Assembly (NCBI GenBank): GCA_002104905.1
Contig: MCFE01000112.1
Coordinates: 1 to 64,000, forward strand
Length of the DNA: 64,000 nt
Origin: Basidiobolus meristosporus CBS 931.73
Taxonomy: Eukaryota; Basidiobolomycota; Basidiobolomycetes; Basidiobolales; Basidiobolaceae
Reading direction: 5' to 3'
The position numbers and the translations under genes were made by a program. Positions 12,214 to 21,775 of the stretch are shown here, piece after piece (within the stretch, counting starts at the first letter, position 1; every line of letters begins with the position of its first letter). The notes below the pieces were generated by a model. The model saw nothing but the letters and a program-made list of their open reading frames with translations. It ran no database searches and was not told where the DNA came from.

Positions 12214-12792
12214 ATGCGTGCATTCATTGTATCATTGATCTTGGGCCTTGCCTCTCTTCAAGCCGCCGTTGCTGCTCCAGTCCCATGCTCCGAATCATGC
12301 AACCGTGAGCATAGAAGAGTCCGTTATCGCAGGTATTCATGCTCGGACCAAGAAAGCAACTGCTACCAGCAAGTCCAGGTTCAGCCCACTGTTGAAACGC
12401 CAAATATCCAAGTGCCATTGTTACGTCAGGTGTTCACCACCGTGACCAGAAAGCATGACAATCTGAACACTGCCAACGCCAACAGTGACAAGAGTCTCGA
12501 TGTTCAGTTTCAAGCAGGTCCTAGCCTCGAAGTAGAAGGCTCAGCCAGCGCATCCGAGTACGCCAAACAGAAGGGTGCTGAACACTCCGAAGATGGCTCT
12601 GGTTACCCCATTGTTATGGTTCAGCCTGCGCAAGATGAGACATACTCCACACCAGTAGTGGATACCCAATGCATCGAAGGATGCTCTGACCAAGATACAC
12701 AGTACACTGAGCCCATGGAAGATGTTCAATGTGGCGATAACTGTGCTAATCAGGACCCACAGTATACTGAGCCCATGGAAGACACTCAATGA
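12214..12792 (+). CDS. Family A secreted protein (A3)
   Basis: Role unknown; predicted secreted. Over 192 residues: signal peptide (1-20, cleavage about AVAA/APVP), Cys/Arg-rich block with C25, C29, C43, C50 and the basic run REHRRVRYRR, a central region with TVTRKHDNLN and a Ser/Ala/Glu-rich helix-like stretch, then two 20-residue repeats of the form xQCxxxCxxQDxQYTEPMED (about 151-190). All eight Cys could pair. The TATATAT box at 12167 lies 47 bp before the ATG, a distance identical in all five intact tandem A genes, so the start is secure. The stop TGA is followed in frame by PNDCT and a second TGA. AATAAA lies about 30 bp after the first stop. No database family is recognised. Confidence 0.85.
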   Translation: MRAFIVSLILGLASLQAAVAAPVPCSESCNREHRRVRYRRYSCSDQESNCYQQVQVQPTVETPNIQVPLLRQVFTTVTRKHDNLNTANANSDKSLDVQFQAGPSLEVEGSASASEYAKQKGAEHSEDGSGYPIVMVQPAQDETYSTPVVDTQCIEGCSDQDTQYTEPMEDVQCGDNCANQDPQYTEPMEDTQ

Positions 12793-12885
12793 CCCAACGA
12801 CTGCACTTGAGCCCAAATGCAATAAAGTTCCATTATTCATTTTATTTTTCGCCTCATACGTGAGCAGAAATATAGCCATTAACAG

Positions 12886-13142
12886 CATGGGAGCAAAGAG
12901 CGTTTGACAAACTTAAAACCAAGCCAATTTCCACACTTCACTCTGATGATCCGAAGTCCAGTCACCAATTCAGGAGAAGGGTAGGAAACGTCTTGAAGTA
13001 CTGCTTGAAGGTAGTGAGTGGCTTATTTAATATGCTCAGCGAGGGCTTAGTCAACATGGATATCGGACATCCTAGAGTGTATCGCTATGTCAAAAAGTCC
13101 AACTATTGCTCACCACCATTACCAGAAAACATGGTATCCTGA
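12886..13142 (+). pseudogene. Family F reading frame, frameshifted copy (F1)
   Basis: After the A gene and its poly(A) signal a frame starting ATGGGAGCA would run to the TGA at 13140-13142, but one extra A near 12893-12897 puts the ATG out of frame. After the shift the frame is open and reads RAFDKL...FRRRV...KYCLKVVSGLFN...IGHPRVYRYVKKSNY...PLPENMVS. It lacks the 27-nt insert seen in the copies at 19.9, 24.2 and 28.7 kb. Whether F was ever a protein gene is uncertain; it has no signal peptide. Confidence 0.4.
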
Positions 13143-13512
13143 GTGCACATATAATATGCACCACTAATTATAATGAAGAAAATTAGTGCTTGATATTCGC
13201 AATTCAGAGGGGACACAACCAAAATAATTCACACTGTCATGTGAGGAGTTGTTAGATGTTCTGAGCATAATGGTTTTAACGTCTAATATGCCTGACTGAA
13301 AGGCACTGCGTATCCATATCTATGTTTGGTTATTTCGGTTGATGCTCATTCCACTCATCCCTGTGTTCACATCTACGCTGTTTCTTCCGGATATCAGTTG
13401 GTGTAATCTTATTTGCAGAAGAAATGTGCGTGTTTTATAGCATGCAGAAATAGCGATTATATGATAGGATTTATTATGAATGCCAAACCAATGTTTACAT
13501 GATCCGATTGAG

Positions 13513-13947
13513 TCAAAAGCGGCCGCTGTATCTACTTCTACGGTAGCGTCGTTGACAACGTTTGCACGATGGCTGATCGTCGTCGTCACTCGAGTCTTGA
13601 GTATCATCCTCATCGGGGGTAATTGATTGTACATATGTCGGTGCAGATGGTTGGTACAATGTTTGATCTACTTGCTGCACCTGGTCGTACTGATTCTGGT
13701 TGGAAAGTGCCTGAGCGTTCTGTGCAGAATGAGTCTGAGCGTTGTCCAACAATGGATAGGCATTCGGGGACTCTAGTTGATAGTATGTTGGTGCATATGA
13801 CACTAATGGTTCATTGTCGGCATTGCCGCCAAAGTCCACTGGGACACCCTGGTCTACTTGCTGGTTGTCATATGTTGCAATGGGCGATGCATAAGATGCA
13901 CCGAATAGGAATAATAAGGCGGATAGAATGCGGAAAGTGCGTTGCAT
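13513..13947 (-). CDS. Family C secreted protein (C1)
   Basis: Role unknown; predicted secreted, 144 residues. Signal peptide at 1-20 (FRILSALLFLFGASYA), then SPIATYDNQQVDQG, a Tyr/Pro/Gln-rich middle, the core ALSNxNQYxQxxxVDQTLYQP (about 80-100) shared with family B, an acidic run (PDEDDTQDSSDDDD, 111-124) and a basic C-terminus CKRCQRRYRRSRY with the only two Cys. The ATG at 13947 is chosen over the upstream TTG at 13977 because the signal peptide starts there and a TATA-like CATAAAAG lies about 40 bp upstream. It faces B2 head-to-head across about 1.25 kb containing a conserved module. Confidence 0.85.
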   Translation of the reverse strand: MQRTFRILSALLFLFGASYASPIATYDNQQVDQGVPVDFGGNADNEPLVSYAPTYYQLESPNAYPLLDNAQTHSAQNAQALSNQNQYDQVQQVDQTLYQPSAPTYVQSITPDEDDTQDSSDDDDQPSCKRCQRRYRRSRYSGRF

Positions 13948-14241
13948 GTTGGCTCCTGATGACACACTGGAAGGCAAACAGTTGCTTTTATGTATGGTTT
14001 GCTAGATTCATCAGCGATCATCAGCAACCAAACCCAGTTTACTAAATTATGCAGCAAAGGTGAGTAAAGTTAATCAGCATTTCACTTTCATTGCAATCAT
14101 CAGTGAATAGGTGTTGATTAACACCGTAATCCCGGCGACCAATCACTTCAGTACATCAAGAAAAATAAATAAACATTCGTCTTCAATTCTGGGCTTGCTA
14201 TACCACTTTGGAATGACAAACGCGGTAGTGAAGGGACAAAC

Positions 14242-14340
14242 TAAAATGACTCATACTACGCCTTTTCAAGCTATGGCTTGAAGTGAGCACACAGGAATCG
14301 CGTCGTTCTTGCGTAGTTCTCGATTTCATCGTCGAAGGCC
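14242..14340. promoter_or_regulatory. Conserved non-coding module, copy 3
   Basis: TGACTCAT and the inverted repeat TCAAGC-TATG-GCTTGA are intact; TTACGTAG has become TTGCGTAG. The block lies about 300 bp upstream of C1 (minus) and about 900 bp upstream of B2 (plus). A CCAAT motif sits just to its left near 14139. Confidence 0.55.
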
Positions 14341-14708
14341 ACCAAACTACTCTGATTATATAGTACCCTGCAGCTATTTTTATGAGTATGTTGGGATTAT
14401 GAACGAATTAACATCTTCACCGGCCATCAGTCGATAGTATACTGAACTATATTTACGATTTAGCATTATGCATTGCATCGACCACCTCAAGTCCGCTTAG
14501 CAAAAATGTAACTCGCCATCACTTTGCTGGCTTCATATATCACCTCTATCCAAGCGATCTCTATTGCAGCAGATGAACCTAGAGTTGCATTGATTTGAGA
14601 TCGTAGATTCATAGGGATAGTGATTGCTAAGGGTATTAATGTGTACCTATCACTATGACTATCAGCATGTGGCTTTCCAAATCTTCAATGATGTAGCTAC
14701 TTTTTCTT

Positions 14709-14985
14709 TTGGCCATCGTTGTTGCTCCAATTCCACGCTCCAAATCATTATCGTAGTTCGTCATGCTCCGATTGAGCAAGTAACTGCCACCAGCAAGCCC
14801 GAGTTCTGCCAACTGTAGAGACTTCGAATGTCTAAGTAGGATTGTACGTTGAAGGATGCGTTGATCAGGATATACAGTACACTGAGCCCATGGAAGTTGC
14901 TCAGTTTGGCAATGACTGCGCTAATCAGGACTTACTGTATGCTGACTTTATGGACGACACTCAACGTACCGACAACTGCACTTAA
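14709..14985 (+). pseudogene. Family A relic upstream of B2
   Basis: Matches the A signal-peptide end and Cys-rich block, then jumps over the central region to the C-terminal repeats (DQDIQYTEPME...NDCANQD...DDTQRTDNCT, stop TAA). Frames are broken in the first half. The third repeat is present here, with Arg at the codon that is Cys in other relics and TGA in the intact genes. Confidence 0.7.
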
Positions 14986-15202
14986 TTCAATAAATCTCGA
15001 TTATCCATATCATTTGCTCTTAACGCCAATCTAACTTGATTGCTAATAGCTAAACCAGGTAGTTAGTTGATGGGCAACAAAAGAAGGACACAGCATGTGA
15101 ATTCCTGGCCTCAAGTGAGTCAGATACAGGGTGTAGTATAGTAGACTATGCAAAATACCACTATAAAGTGAGCTTACGACTGGTTTTACGATATTCATCA
15201 AA

Positions 15203-15757
15203 ATGCAGCTTACTCTCACTTTGTTTGCTTTGTACCTTGCTTCTGTCCATGCATTCCCTGCCACAGAGGATACCTCTTCTCAGGTTAGCTACGGTGACAA
15301 TTTGTGCGGGGAGCAAGTAAGTCCTTGCTACCTAGAAACTCAATCGCCTGCAGATGACTACCAGCCGGAACAGGACGAGGGTGATCACTATATGGATGGG
15401 AATGGGGGTGAAGATGAAGGCGAAGGTGAAGATTCAATGGATGGCACTACAACTCAGCCAGAATCATCCTACGAGATACCCAACTTCAATATAGCCGACC
15501 TGCAACCAAGACAGGCCTTGTTGGACAGAGTGAACGCTCACTCATCCAGTGATGCTGATGCTCTGTCGAACTCTAATCAGTTTGACCAAGCGCAGGTTAT
15601 CGACCAAACCCTCTATCAGCCTAAGCAGCAACAGCCGCGGATCATCATCACTCAGCCAGCCGCCCGTAGCTATGGTGGAGGCCAGAAGAAGTACAAGAGG
15701 TCGGCACATAGGTACTTCAAGATCAGATATTTCAGCGGGAATCGATACATTGATTAA
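15203..15757 (+). CDS. Family B secreted protein (B2)
   Basis: Role unknown; predicted secreted, 184 residues. Signal peptide 1-17 (QLTLTLFALYLASVHA), two Cys (35, 42) in NLCGEQVSPC, a strongly acidic block at 56-80 (DEGDHYMDG...EDEGEGEDSMD), then LLDRVNAHSSSDADA and the core ending DQTLYQP (120-140) shared with family C, IIITQPAARSYGGG, and a basic, aromatic tail after a dibasic KR (KKYKR / SAHRYFKIRYFSGNRYID). Cleavage at that KR by a Kex2-type protease is possible but not shown. TATAAAG at 15162 lies 41 bp before the ATG, as in all intact B genes. The stop TAA overlaps AATAAA, leaving almost no 3' UTR before the signal. A4 follows 344 bp downstream. Confidence 0.85.
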   Translation: MQLTLTLFALYLASVHAFPATEDTSSQVSYGDNLCGEQVSPCYLETQSPADDYQPEQDEGDHYMDGNGGEDEGEGEDSMDGTTTQPESSYEIPNFNIADLQPRQALLDRVNAHSSSDADALSNSNQFDQAQVIDQTLYQPKQQQPRIIITQPAARSYGGGQKKYKRSAHRYFKIRYFSGNRYID

Positions 15758-16101
15758 ATAAACATGTCATTTGGCCACCCTATATTAATATGAAACATCA
15801 TCAGCCGTAATTCGTGAATTACCACACTACTGCTGAAATATCAAAAGCATAGGTGTATATATTAGGGTATATATTGGTGTACTTATCAGTGTATTTATCG
15901 TACTGTAACCAAATAAACTACGCGATATCAATGCGATTGAGCCGATGATGGTAGAGCAAATACTGCTTTTCAATCTGATAAAGTGTGAGTTCATCAAAGT
16001 TAACTAACTATTGCTGCCATCAGTGTTGTAATCATGTTATAGTGGTTCCCATGCTATATATTCCCCAGTGTACTTAGCAATGAACTCAGTAGTTCTCAAA
16101 G

Positions 16102-16680
16102 ATGCGTGCATTCATTGTATCATTGATCTTGGGCCTTGCCTCTCTTCAAGCCACCATTTCTGCTCCAGTCCCATGCTCCGAATCATGCAACCGTGAGCAT
16201 AGAAGAGTCCGTTATCGCAGGTATTCATGCTCGGACCAAGCGAGCGACTGCTACCAGCAAGTCCAGGTTCAGCCCACTGTTGAAACGCCAAACGTCCAAG
16301 CGCCATTGTTGCGTCAGGTGTTCACCACCGTGACCAGAAAGCATGACAATCTGAACACTGCCAACGCCAACAGTGACAAGAGTCTCGATGTTCAGTTTCA
16401 GGCAGGCCCTAGCCTCGAAGTAGAAGGTTCAGCCAGCGCATCCGAGTACGCCAAACAGAAGGGTGCTGAGCACTCAGATGATGGCTCTGACTACCCCACT
16501 GTTATGATTCAGCCTGCGCAAGATGAGACATACTCCACACCAGTAGTGGACACCCAATGCATCGAAGGATGCTCTGACCAAGATACACAGTACACTGAGC
16601 CCATGGAAGATGTTCAATGTGGCGATAACTGTGCTGATCAGGGCTCACAGTATACCGAGCCCATGGGAGACACTCAATGA
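16102..16680 (+). CDS. Family A secreted protein (A4)
   Basis: 192 residues with the full A layout and all eight Cys. Differences from A3 include TISA at the signal-peptide end, QASDC in the Cys block and ADQGSQYTEPMGD in the last repeat. TATATAT at 16055, 47 bp before the ATG. After the stop TGA the frame continues TNDCT to a second TGA. It is the second half of a B-A pair with B2 and is very similar to A6 (23571), with which its surrounding segment shares a recent duplication. Confidence 0.85.
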   Translation: MRAFIVSLILGLASLQATISAPVPCSESCNREHRRVRYRRYSCSDQASDCYQQVQVQPTVETPNVQAPLLRQVFTTVTRKHDNLNTANANSDKSLDVQFQAGPSLEVEGSASASEYAKQKGAEHSDDGSDYPTVMIQPAQDETYSTPVVDTQCIEGCSDQDTQYTEPMEDVQCGDNCADQGSQYTEPMGDTQ

Positions 16681-16764
16681 ACCAACGACTGCACTTGAGC
16701 CCAAATCCAATAAAATTTCATTATTCATGTTATTTTTCGCCTCGTATGGGATAGCAGAAATATA

Positions 16765-16975
16765 GCCGTTACCATCAAGAAAATAAGGGTATTTTACAAA
16801 CTCAACACCATGCCAATTTCCGCACTTCCCTCTGATAACCCGAAGTCCAGCGACTAATCCAGGAAAAGGGTAAGAAACGTCTTGAAGTACTGCTTGAAGG
16901 TCATGGGTAGCTTGTTCAATAGGTTTTATGTGGGTTTAGTCAATATGGAAATCGGGTCTCCTTGAGCATATCACC
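16765..16975 (+). pseudogene. Family F relic (F2)
   Basis: Matches the F frame (KLNTMPISALPSDNPKSSD, then a TAA) but the ATG is lost, a stop interrupts it, and the conserved end HPRVYRYLKKSNYY is destroyed. Only DNA similarity remains. Confidence 0.35.
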
Positions 16976-17373
16976 ATTCCAAGAAGTTCTAGCATGAGTC
17001 CGCTATTATAGAGGGTAGGATACATGATAAATAAGGAGAATTCGGTGTGTGTCAAATCCAATAGTCTGGCGCTTTTGACTTATACTCACTGGTACCAGCA
17101 GAGTGAGAAAGTACCAAAGCCCAACTATTGCTTACTACCATTACCAGCACATAACTAATACGCACTACAGACGAATGGTTCTTATTGTAATTGAGAAAAT
17201 TGGTGCTTGATCGGCTCTTTCCCTTACATTAATATCGGTTAAATACTCGCCGTTGTTCCACCCATCCCTGTGGTCATGTCTCTTTTGTGACTTTTTTTCC
17301 TAGTATTAATTGTCAGAAACTGGAGTGATGTCGGTTATATATTACATTATCTTATTTATTAAACCTATTCATA

Positions 17374-17808
17374 TCAATAGCTGTCTCTGAATCTACGTCT
17401 ACGGTAGCGTTGTTGACAACGTTTACACGATGGTTGATCGTCGTCGTCACTCGAGTCTTCAGTGTCATCCTCGTTGGGTGTAATTGATTGCACATATGTC
17501 GGCGCAGATGGTTGGTACAATGTCTGATCAACTTGCTGCACCTGCTCGTATTGATTCTGGTTGGAAAGTGCCTGAGCGTTCTGTGCGGAATTCATCTTCA
17601 AATTGTCCAACAATGGATAGGTGTCTGGAGACTCTAGTTGATAGTATGTTGGTGCATATGACACTAATGGTTCATTGTCGGCATTGCCGCCAAAGTCCAC
17701 TGGGATACCCTGGTCTACTTGCTGGTTGTCATACGTTGCAATGGGCGATGCATAAGATACACTGAATAGCAATACAAAGGCGGATAGGATGCGTAAAGTG
17801 CGTTGCAT
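17374..17808 (-). CDS. Family C secreted protein (C2)
   Basis: 144 residues with the same layout as C1: signal peptide to about residue 20 (LRILSAFVLLFSVSYA), core DQTLYQP, acidic run NEDDTEDSSDDDD, tail CKRCQQRYRRRRFRDSY. The tail ends RDSY rather than SGRF, and residues 70-72 differ (LKM), so this is a distinct subtype; the same RDSY ending appears in the pseudogene at 24.8 kb. The ATG at 17808 is used rather than the GTG at 17826. No intact B gene is opposite it; the B of this unit survives only as a tail fragment at 18.9 kb. Confidence 0.83.
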   Translation of the reverse strand: MQRTLRILSAFVLLFSVSYASPIATYDNQQVDQGIPVDFGGNADNEPLVSYAPTYYQLESPDTYPLLDNLKMNSAQNAQALSNQNQYEQVQQVDQTLYQPSAPTYVQSITPNEDDTEDSSDDDDQPSCKRCQQRYRRRRFRDSY

Positions 17809-18102
17809 GTTGGCGCTTGATGACACACTGGAAGGTAAACAGTTGCTTTTATGTATGGTTTGCTAGATTCATCAGCGATCATCAGCAACCAAACCCCGTT
17901 TACTAAATTATGAAGCAAAGGTGAGTAAAGTTAATCAGCATTTCACTTTCATTGCACTGATCAGTGAGTAAGAGTTGATTAACATCGTAATCCAGGCGAC
18001 CAATCACTTCAGTACATGAAGAAAAATAAATAAACATTTGTCTTCAATTCTGGGCTTGGCATACCATTTTGGAATGACATACGCGGTAGTGAAGGGACTC
18101 GC

Positions 18103-18190
18103 CAAAATGACTCATACTACGCCTTTTCAAGCTATGGCTTGAAGTGAGCACACAGGAATGGCTTCATTCTTACGTAGTTCTTGATTTCAT
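18103..18190. promoter_or_regulatory. Conserved non-coding module, copy 4
   Basis: TGACTCAT, TCAAGC-TATG-GCTTGA and TTACGTAG are all intact. It lies about 300 bp upstream of C2. It has been kept although no intact B gene remains on its right. A short TTAGC microsatellite follows near 18345-18364. Confidence 0.55.
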
Positions 18191-18518
18191 AGTCGTAGAA
18201 CGCCAGGCTACTCTGGTTTTATAACAACCTGTAACAATCTTTGTGAGTGTTATGGGATCATGACTGAATTAATATCTTCACCAGCCTTCAGTCGAAAGTA
18301 TACTGAGTTGAATTTACGATGTAGCATTATGCATTGCACCAATTAGCTTAGCTTAGCTTAGCAAAAATGTAACTCACCATCACCTCTGTCCAAGTGATCT
18401 TCCAGTGTAGCAGACGAATCTTCGAGTTGTGTTGATCTGAAACTGAAGAGCCGTAAGAATAGTGATTGTTAAGGGTATTAATGTGTATTTATCACAGCAC
18501 TTCAACTGCTAGTTTCTA

Positions 18519-18935
18519 ATGCCCCGACCGAGCAAGTGACTGTTAACAGCAAGTCCAAGTTCTGCATACTATTGAAACGTCGAATATCCAAGTGCCATTA
18601 TTATGTCAAGTGTTCACCACTGTTACCAAAAAACATGGCAATCTGAGCACTGCTAACGCTAATAGGGAAAAGAGTCTTAATGCCAAGCTGGCCCCAGCCT
18701 CGAAGTAGAAGGTTCAGCCAGCGCATCCGAGTACGCCAAACTGAAGAGTGCTGAGCAATCAGACGATGGCTCTAATTTCCCATTGTTGTGACTTAGCCTG
18801 CACAATATGAGACATACACTACACCAGTAGTAGGCACCCAATGCGTTGAAGAATGCGCTGATCAAGATACTGAAAGGAATACAAGAGATCGGCTCGGATA
18901 TTATAGTGGAAATAGACACAATGAACATCATTTCA
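18519..18935 (+). pseudogene. Family A relic fused to a B tail
   Basis: The left part matches A from the Cys block through TVTKKHGNL and the Ser/Ala region, with stops and small deletions. Near 18870 it switches to the family B tail (ACAAGAGATCGGCTCG...GGAAATAGACACAATGA) and the B 3' flank. The junction shows a deletion joining an A copy to the end of a B copy, which explains why this unit lacks a B gene. Confidence 0.65.
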
Positions 18936-19217
18936 CTTGACCACCTTATATTAAAATGAAACATCAGCATTGATTCGTAAATCACTATACTACAGCTGGA
19001 ATATCAAAAGCATATGTGCATTTATTGGTGTATTTATCAGTGTATTTATCCTCCTGTAATCATGCAAACTACGCGATGATGGTAGACAGAATGCAAATTT
19101 TCAATCTGATCAAAGTTAACTAACTATTGCTGCCATCAATGTTAAAACCATATTATACTGGCTCCCATGCTATATATTCCAGAGTGAATTCAGCAATGAA
19201 CTCAGTAGTTCTTACAG

Positions 19218-19796
19218 ATGCGTACATTCATTGTATCCTTGATCTTGGGCCTTGCCTCTCTTCAAGCCGCCGTTGCTGCTCCAGTCCCATGCTCCGAATC
19301 ATGCAACCGTGAGCATAGAAGAGTCCGTTATCGCAGGTATTCATGCTCGGACCAAGAAAGCAACTGCTACCAGCAATCCCAGGTTCAGCCCACTGTTGAA
19401 ACGTCAAACGTTCAAGTGCCACTGTTGCGTCAGGTGTTCACCACCGTGACCAGAAAGCATGACAATCTGAACACTGCCAACGCCAACAAGGACAAGAGTC
19501 TCGATGTTCAGTTTCAAGCAGGCCCTAGCCTTGAAGTAGAAGGCTCAGCCAGCGCATCCGAGTACGCCAAACAGAAGGGTGCTGAACACTCAGACGATGG
19601 CTCTGGTTACCCCATTGTTATGATTCAGCCTGCACAAGATGAGACATACTCCACACCAGTAGTAGACACCCAATGCATCGAAGGATGCTCTGACCAAGAT
19701 ACACAGTACTCTGAGCCCATGGAAGATGTTCAATGTGGCGATGACTGTGCTAATCAGGACCCACAGTATACTGAGCCCATGGAAGACACTCAATGA
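19218..19796 (+). CDS. Family A secreted protein (A5)
   Basis: 192 residues, complete A layout, eight Cys. Specific changes: QSQVQP, NANKDKS, and QYSEPMED in the first C-terminal repeat. TATATAT at 19171, 47 bp before the ATG. The stop TGA is followed by TNDCT and TGA. It is the only intact A gene without an intact B gene upstream, so it is expressed from its own promoter if at all. Confidence 0.85.
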   Translation: MRTFIVSLILGLASLQAAVAAPVPCSESCNREHRRVRYRRYSCSDQESNCYQQSQVQPTVETSNVQVPLLRQVFTTVTRKHDNLNTANANKDKSLDVQFQAGPSLEVEGSASASEYAKQKGAEHSDDGSGYPIVMIQPAQDETYSTPVVDTQCIEGCSDQDTQYSEPMEDVQCGDDCANQDPQYTEPMEDTQ

Positions 19797-19892
19797 ACCA
19801 ACGACTGCACTTGAGCCCAAATCTAATAAAGTTCCATTATTCATTTTATTTTTCGTCTCATATGTGATAGCAGAGATGTAGCCATTACCAGC

Positions 19893-20168
19893 ATGGGAAC
19901 AAGAGCATTTGACAAACTCAACACCACGCCAATCTCCATACTTCCCTCTGATGACCCGAAGTCCAGCTACCAATTCAGGAGAAGAGTAAGAAGCTGGTAA
20001 AGCTTGGCTATGCACGTGTTTAAGTACTGCTTGGAGGTATTGGGTGGCTTAATTAATAAGCTCAACCCGGGCCGAGTCAATATGGACATCGGGCATCCTA
20101 GAGTGTATCGTTATCTCAAGAAGTCCAACTATTACTTACTACCATTGCCAGAAAACATAGTATCCTGA
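19893..20168 (+). pseudogene. Family F reading frame with one internal stop (F3)
   Basis: The frame from ATGGGAACA spans 92 codons to TGA and reads GTRAFDKLNTTPISILP...QFRRRVRSW, then one TAA, then LAMHVFKYC...IGHPRVYRYLKKSNYY...LPENIVS. The TAA lies in a 27-nt insert starting at a GTAAGA, and F5 has the same TAA. A short intron is conceivable (GTAAGA to TTTAAG, 39 nt) but would be unusually short. Confidence 0.35.
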
Positions 20169-20394
20169 GCGCACATATAACATGCACCACAGACGAGTGA
20201 TTCTTGATATAATTGAGAAAATTAGCGCTTGATCGGCTCTTTCCCTTACTTCAATCTCTGTTGATACTCGTTTGTTCCACCCATCCCTGTGGGCATATCT
20301 CTTATGTAGCTTTTTTTCCTAGTGTCCATATTTGAAAGCTTGTTTACAGAAGAACTGTGTGTACTTGATAGCTTACATGAATAGGGAAACTGGT

Positions 20395-20512
20395 GTGACA
20401 TCGATGGTTCAGTCACAGTGCTGCCACCAAAGTCCACTGGGGCCTACTTGTTGGTTGCCATATGTAGCAATGGGTGATGCATAGGATACACTGAATAGGA
20501 ATACAAAGTTTA
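20395..20512 (-). pseudogene. Family C fragment, N-terminal half
   Basis: The minus strand encodes pieces matching the C signal-peptide end and SPIATYGNQQV..., then the GGSTVTEPSM region, with the start and the second half missing. A similar variant (GGSTGTEPS) is the 24.8-kb pseudogene, so this is a fragment of that diverged C lineage. Confidence 0.55.
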
Positions 20513-20956
20513 GTTTACTATATTATTGAACTAACTTGAGTAAAATCAATCCTATGTTGAAAGCTATTCTATGCGGCCAATCATCAATCAATCCACAACT
20601 ACTCACCACTATTCCATTTTAGTAACTTGTTCGTTATTATTCGCAATTCAGAGGGGACACAACCAAAATAATTCACACTGTCATGTGAGGAGTTGTTAGA
20701 TGTCCTGAGCATAATGGTTTTAACGTCTAATATGCCTGACTGAAAGGCACTGCGTATCCATATCTATGTTTGGTTATTTCGGTTGATGCTCATTCCACTC
20801 ATCCCTGTGGTCACATCTACGCTGTTTCTTCCTGATATCAGTTGGTGTAATCTTATTTGCTGAAGAAATATGCGTGTTTTATAGCATGCACAAATAGCGA
20901 TTATATGATAGGATTTATTATGAATGCCAAACCAATGTTTACATGATCCGATTGAG

Positions 20957-21391
20957 TCAAAAGCGGCCGCTGTATCTACTTCTACGGTAGCGTCGTTGAC
21001 AACGTTTGCACGATGACTGATCGTCGTCGTCACTCGAGTCTTGAGTATCATCCTCATCGGGAGTAATTGATTGTACATATGTCGGTGCAGATGGTTGGTA
21101 CAATGTTTGATCTACTTGCTGCACTTGCTCATATTGATTCTGGTTGGAAAGTGCCTGAGCGTTCTGTGCAGAATGAGTCTGAGCGTTGTCCAACAATGGA
21201 TAGGCATTCGAGGACTCTAGTTGATAGTATGTTGGTGCATATGACACTAATGGTTCATTGTCGGCATTGCCGCCAAAGTCCACTGGGACACCCTGGTCTA
21301 CTTGCTGGTTATCATATGTTGCAATGGGTGATGCATAAGATGCACCGAATAGGAATACTAAGGCGGATAGAATGCGGAAAGTGCGTTGCAT
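20957..21391 (-). CDS. Family C secreted protein (C3)
   Basis: 144 residues, nearly identical to C1 (differences include QYEQ for QYDQ in the core, ESSNAY for ESPNAY and DDDDQSSCKR near the tail). The tail ends RSRYSGRF. Flanking DNA is almost identical to that of C1 on both sides, so C1 and C3 are products of one recent duplication. The start ATG at 21391 is chosen as for C1. Confidence 0.85.
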   Translation of the reverse strand: MQRTFRILSALVFLFGASYASPIATYDNQQVDQGVPVDFGGNADNEPLVSYAPTYYQLESSNAYPLLDNAQTHSAQNAQALSNQNQYEQVQQVDQTLYQPSAPTYVQSITPDEDDTQDSSDDDDQSSCKRCQRRYRRSRYSGRF

Positions 21392-21685
21392 GCTGGCTCC
21401 TGATGACACACTGGAAGGCAAACAGTTGCTTTTATGTATGGTTTGCTAGATTCATCAGCGATCATCAGCAACCAAACCCAGTTTACTAAATTATGCAGCA
21501 AAGGTGAGTAAAGTTAATCAGAATTTCACTTTCATTGCAATGATCAGTGAATAGGTGTTGATTAACACCGTAATCCCGGCGACCAATCACTTCAGTACAT
21601 CAAGAAAAATAAATAAACATTCGTCTTCAATTCTGGGCTTGCTATACCACTTTGGAATGACAAACGCGGTAGTGAAGGGACAAAC

Positions 21686-21775
21686 TAAAATGACTCATAC
21701 TACGCCTTTTCAAGCTATGGCTTGAAGTGAGCACACAGGAATCGCGTCGTTCTTGCGTAGTTCTCGATTTCATCG
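21686..21775. promoter_or_regulatory. Conserved non-coding module, copy 5
   Basis: Identical in its key sites to copy 3 at 14.24 kb (TGACTCAT and the TCAAGC/GCTTGA inverted repeat intact, TTGCGTAG variant), as expected from the recent duplication. Confidence 0.55.

Noticed and set aside
12224-12418. Open frames of 60-65 codons on both strands across every A gene
   Set aside because: They recur only because the A genes recur. They are out-of-frame shadows of a better-supported coding frame with signal peptide and TATA box.
12793-12810. Selenocysteine reading of the TGA at the end of A genes as a firm call
   Set aside because: The poly(A) signal is too close for a normal SECIS element, and a shared nonsense mutation explains the data. 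Kept only as a question in the findings.
13623-14045. 140-codon plus-strand frame over the C genes (also at 21067 and 30188)
   Set aside because: It is antisense to the C coding frame, runs through its promoter and has no start context or signal peptide. A shadow of C.
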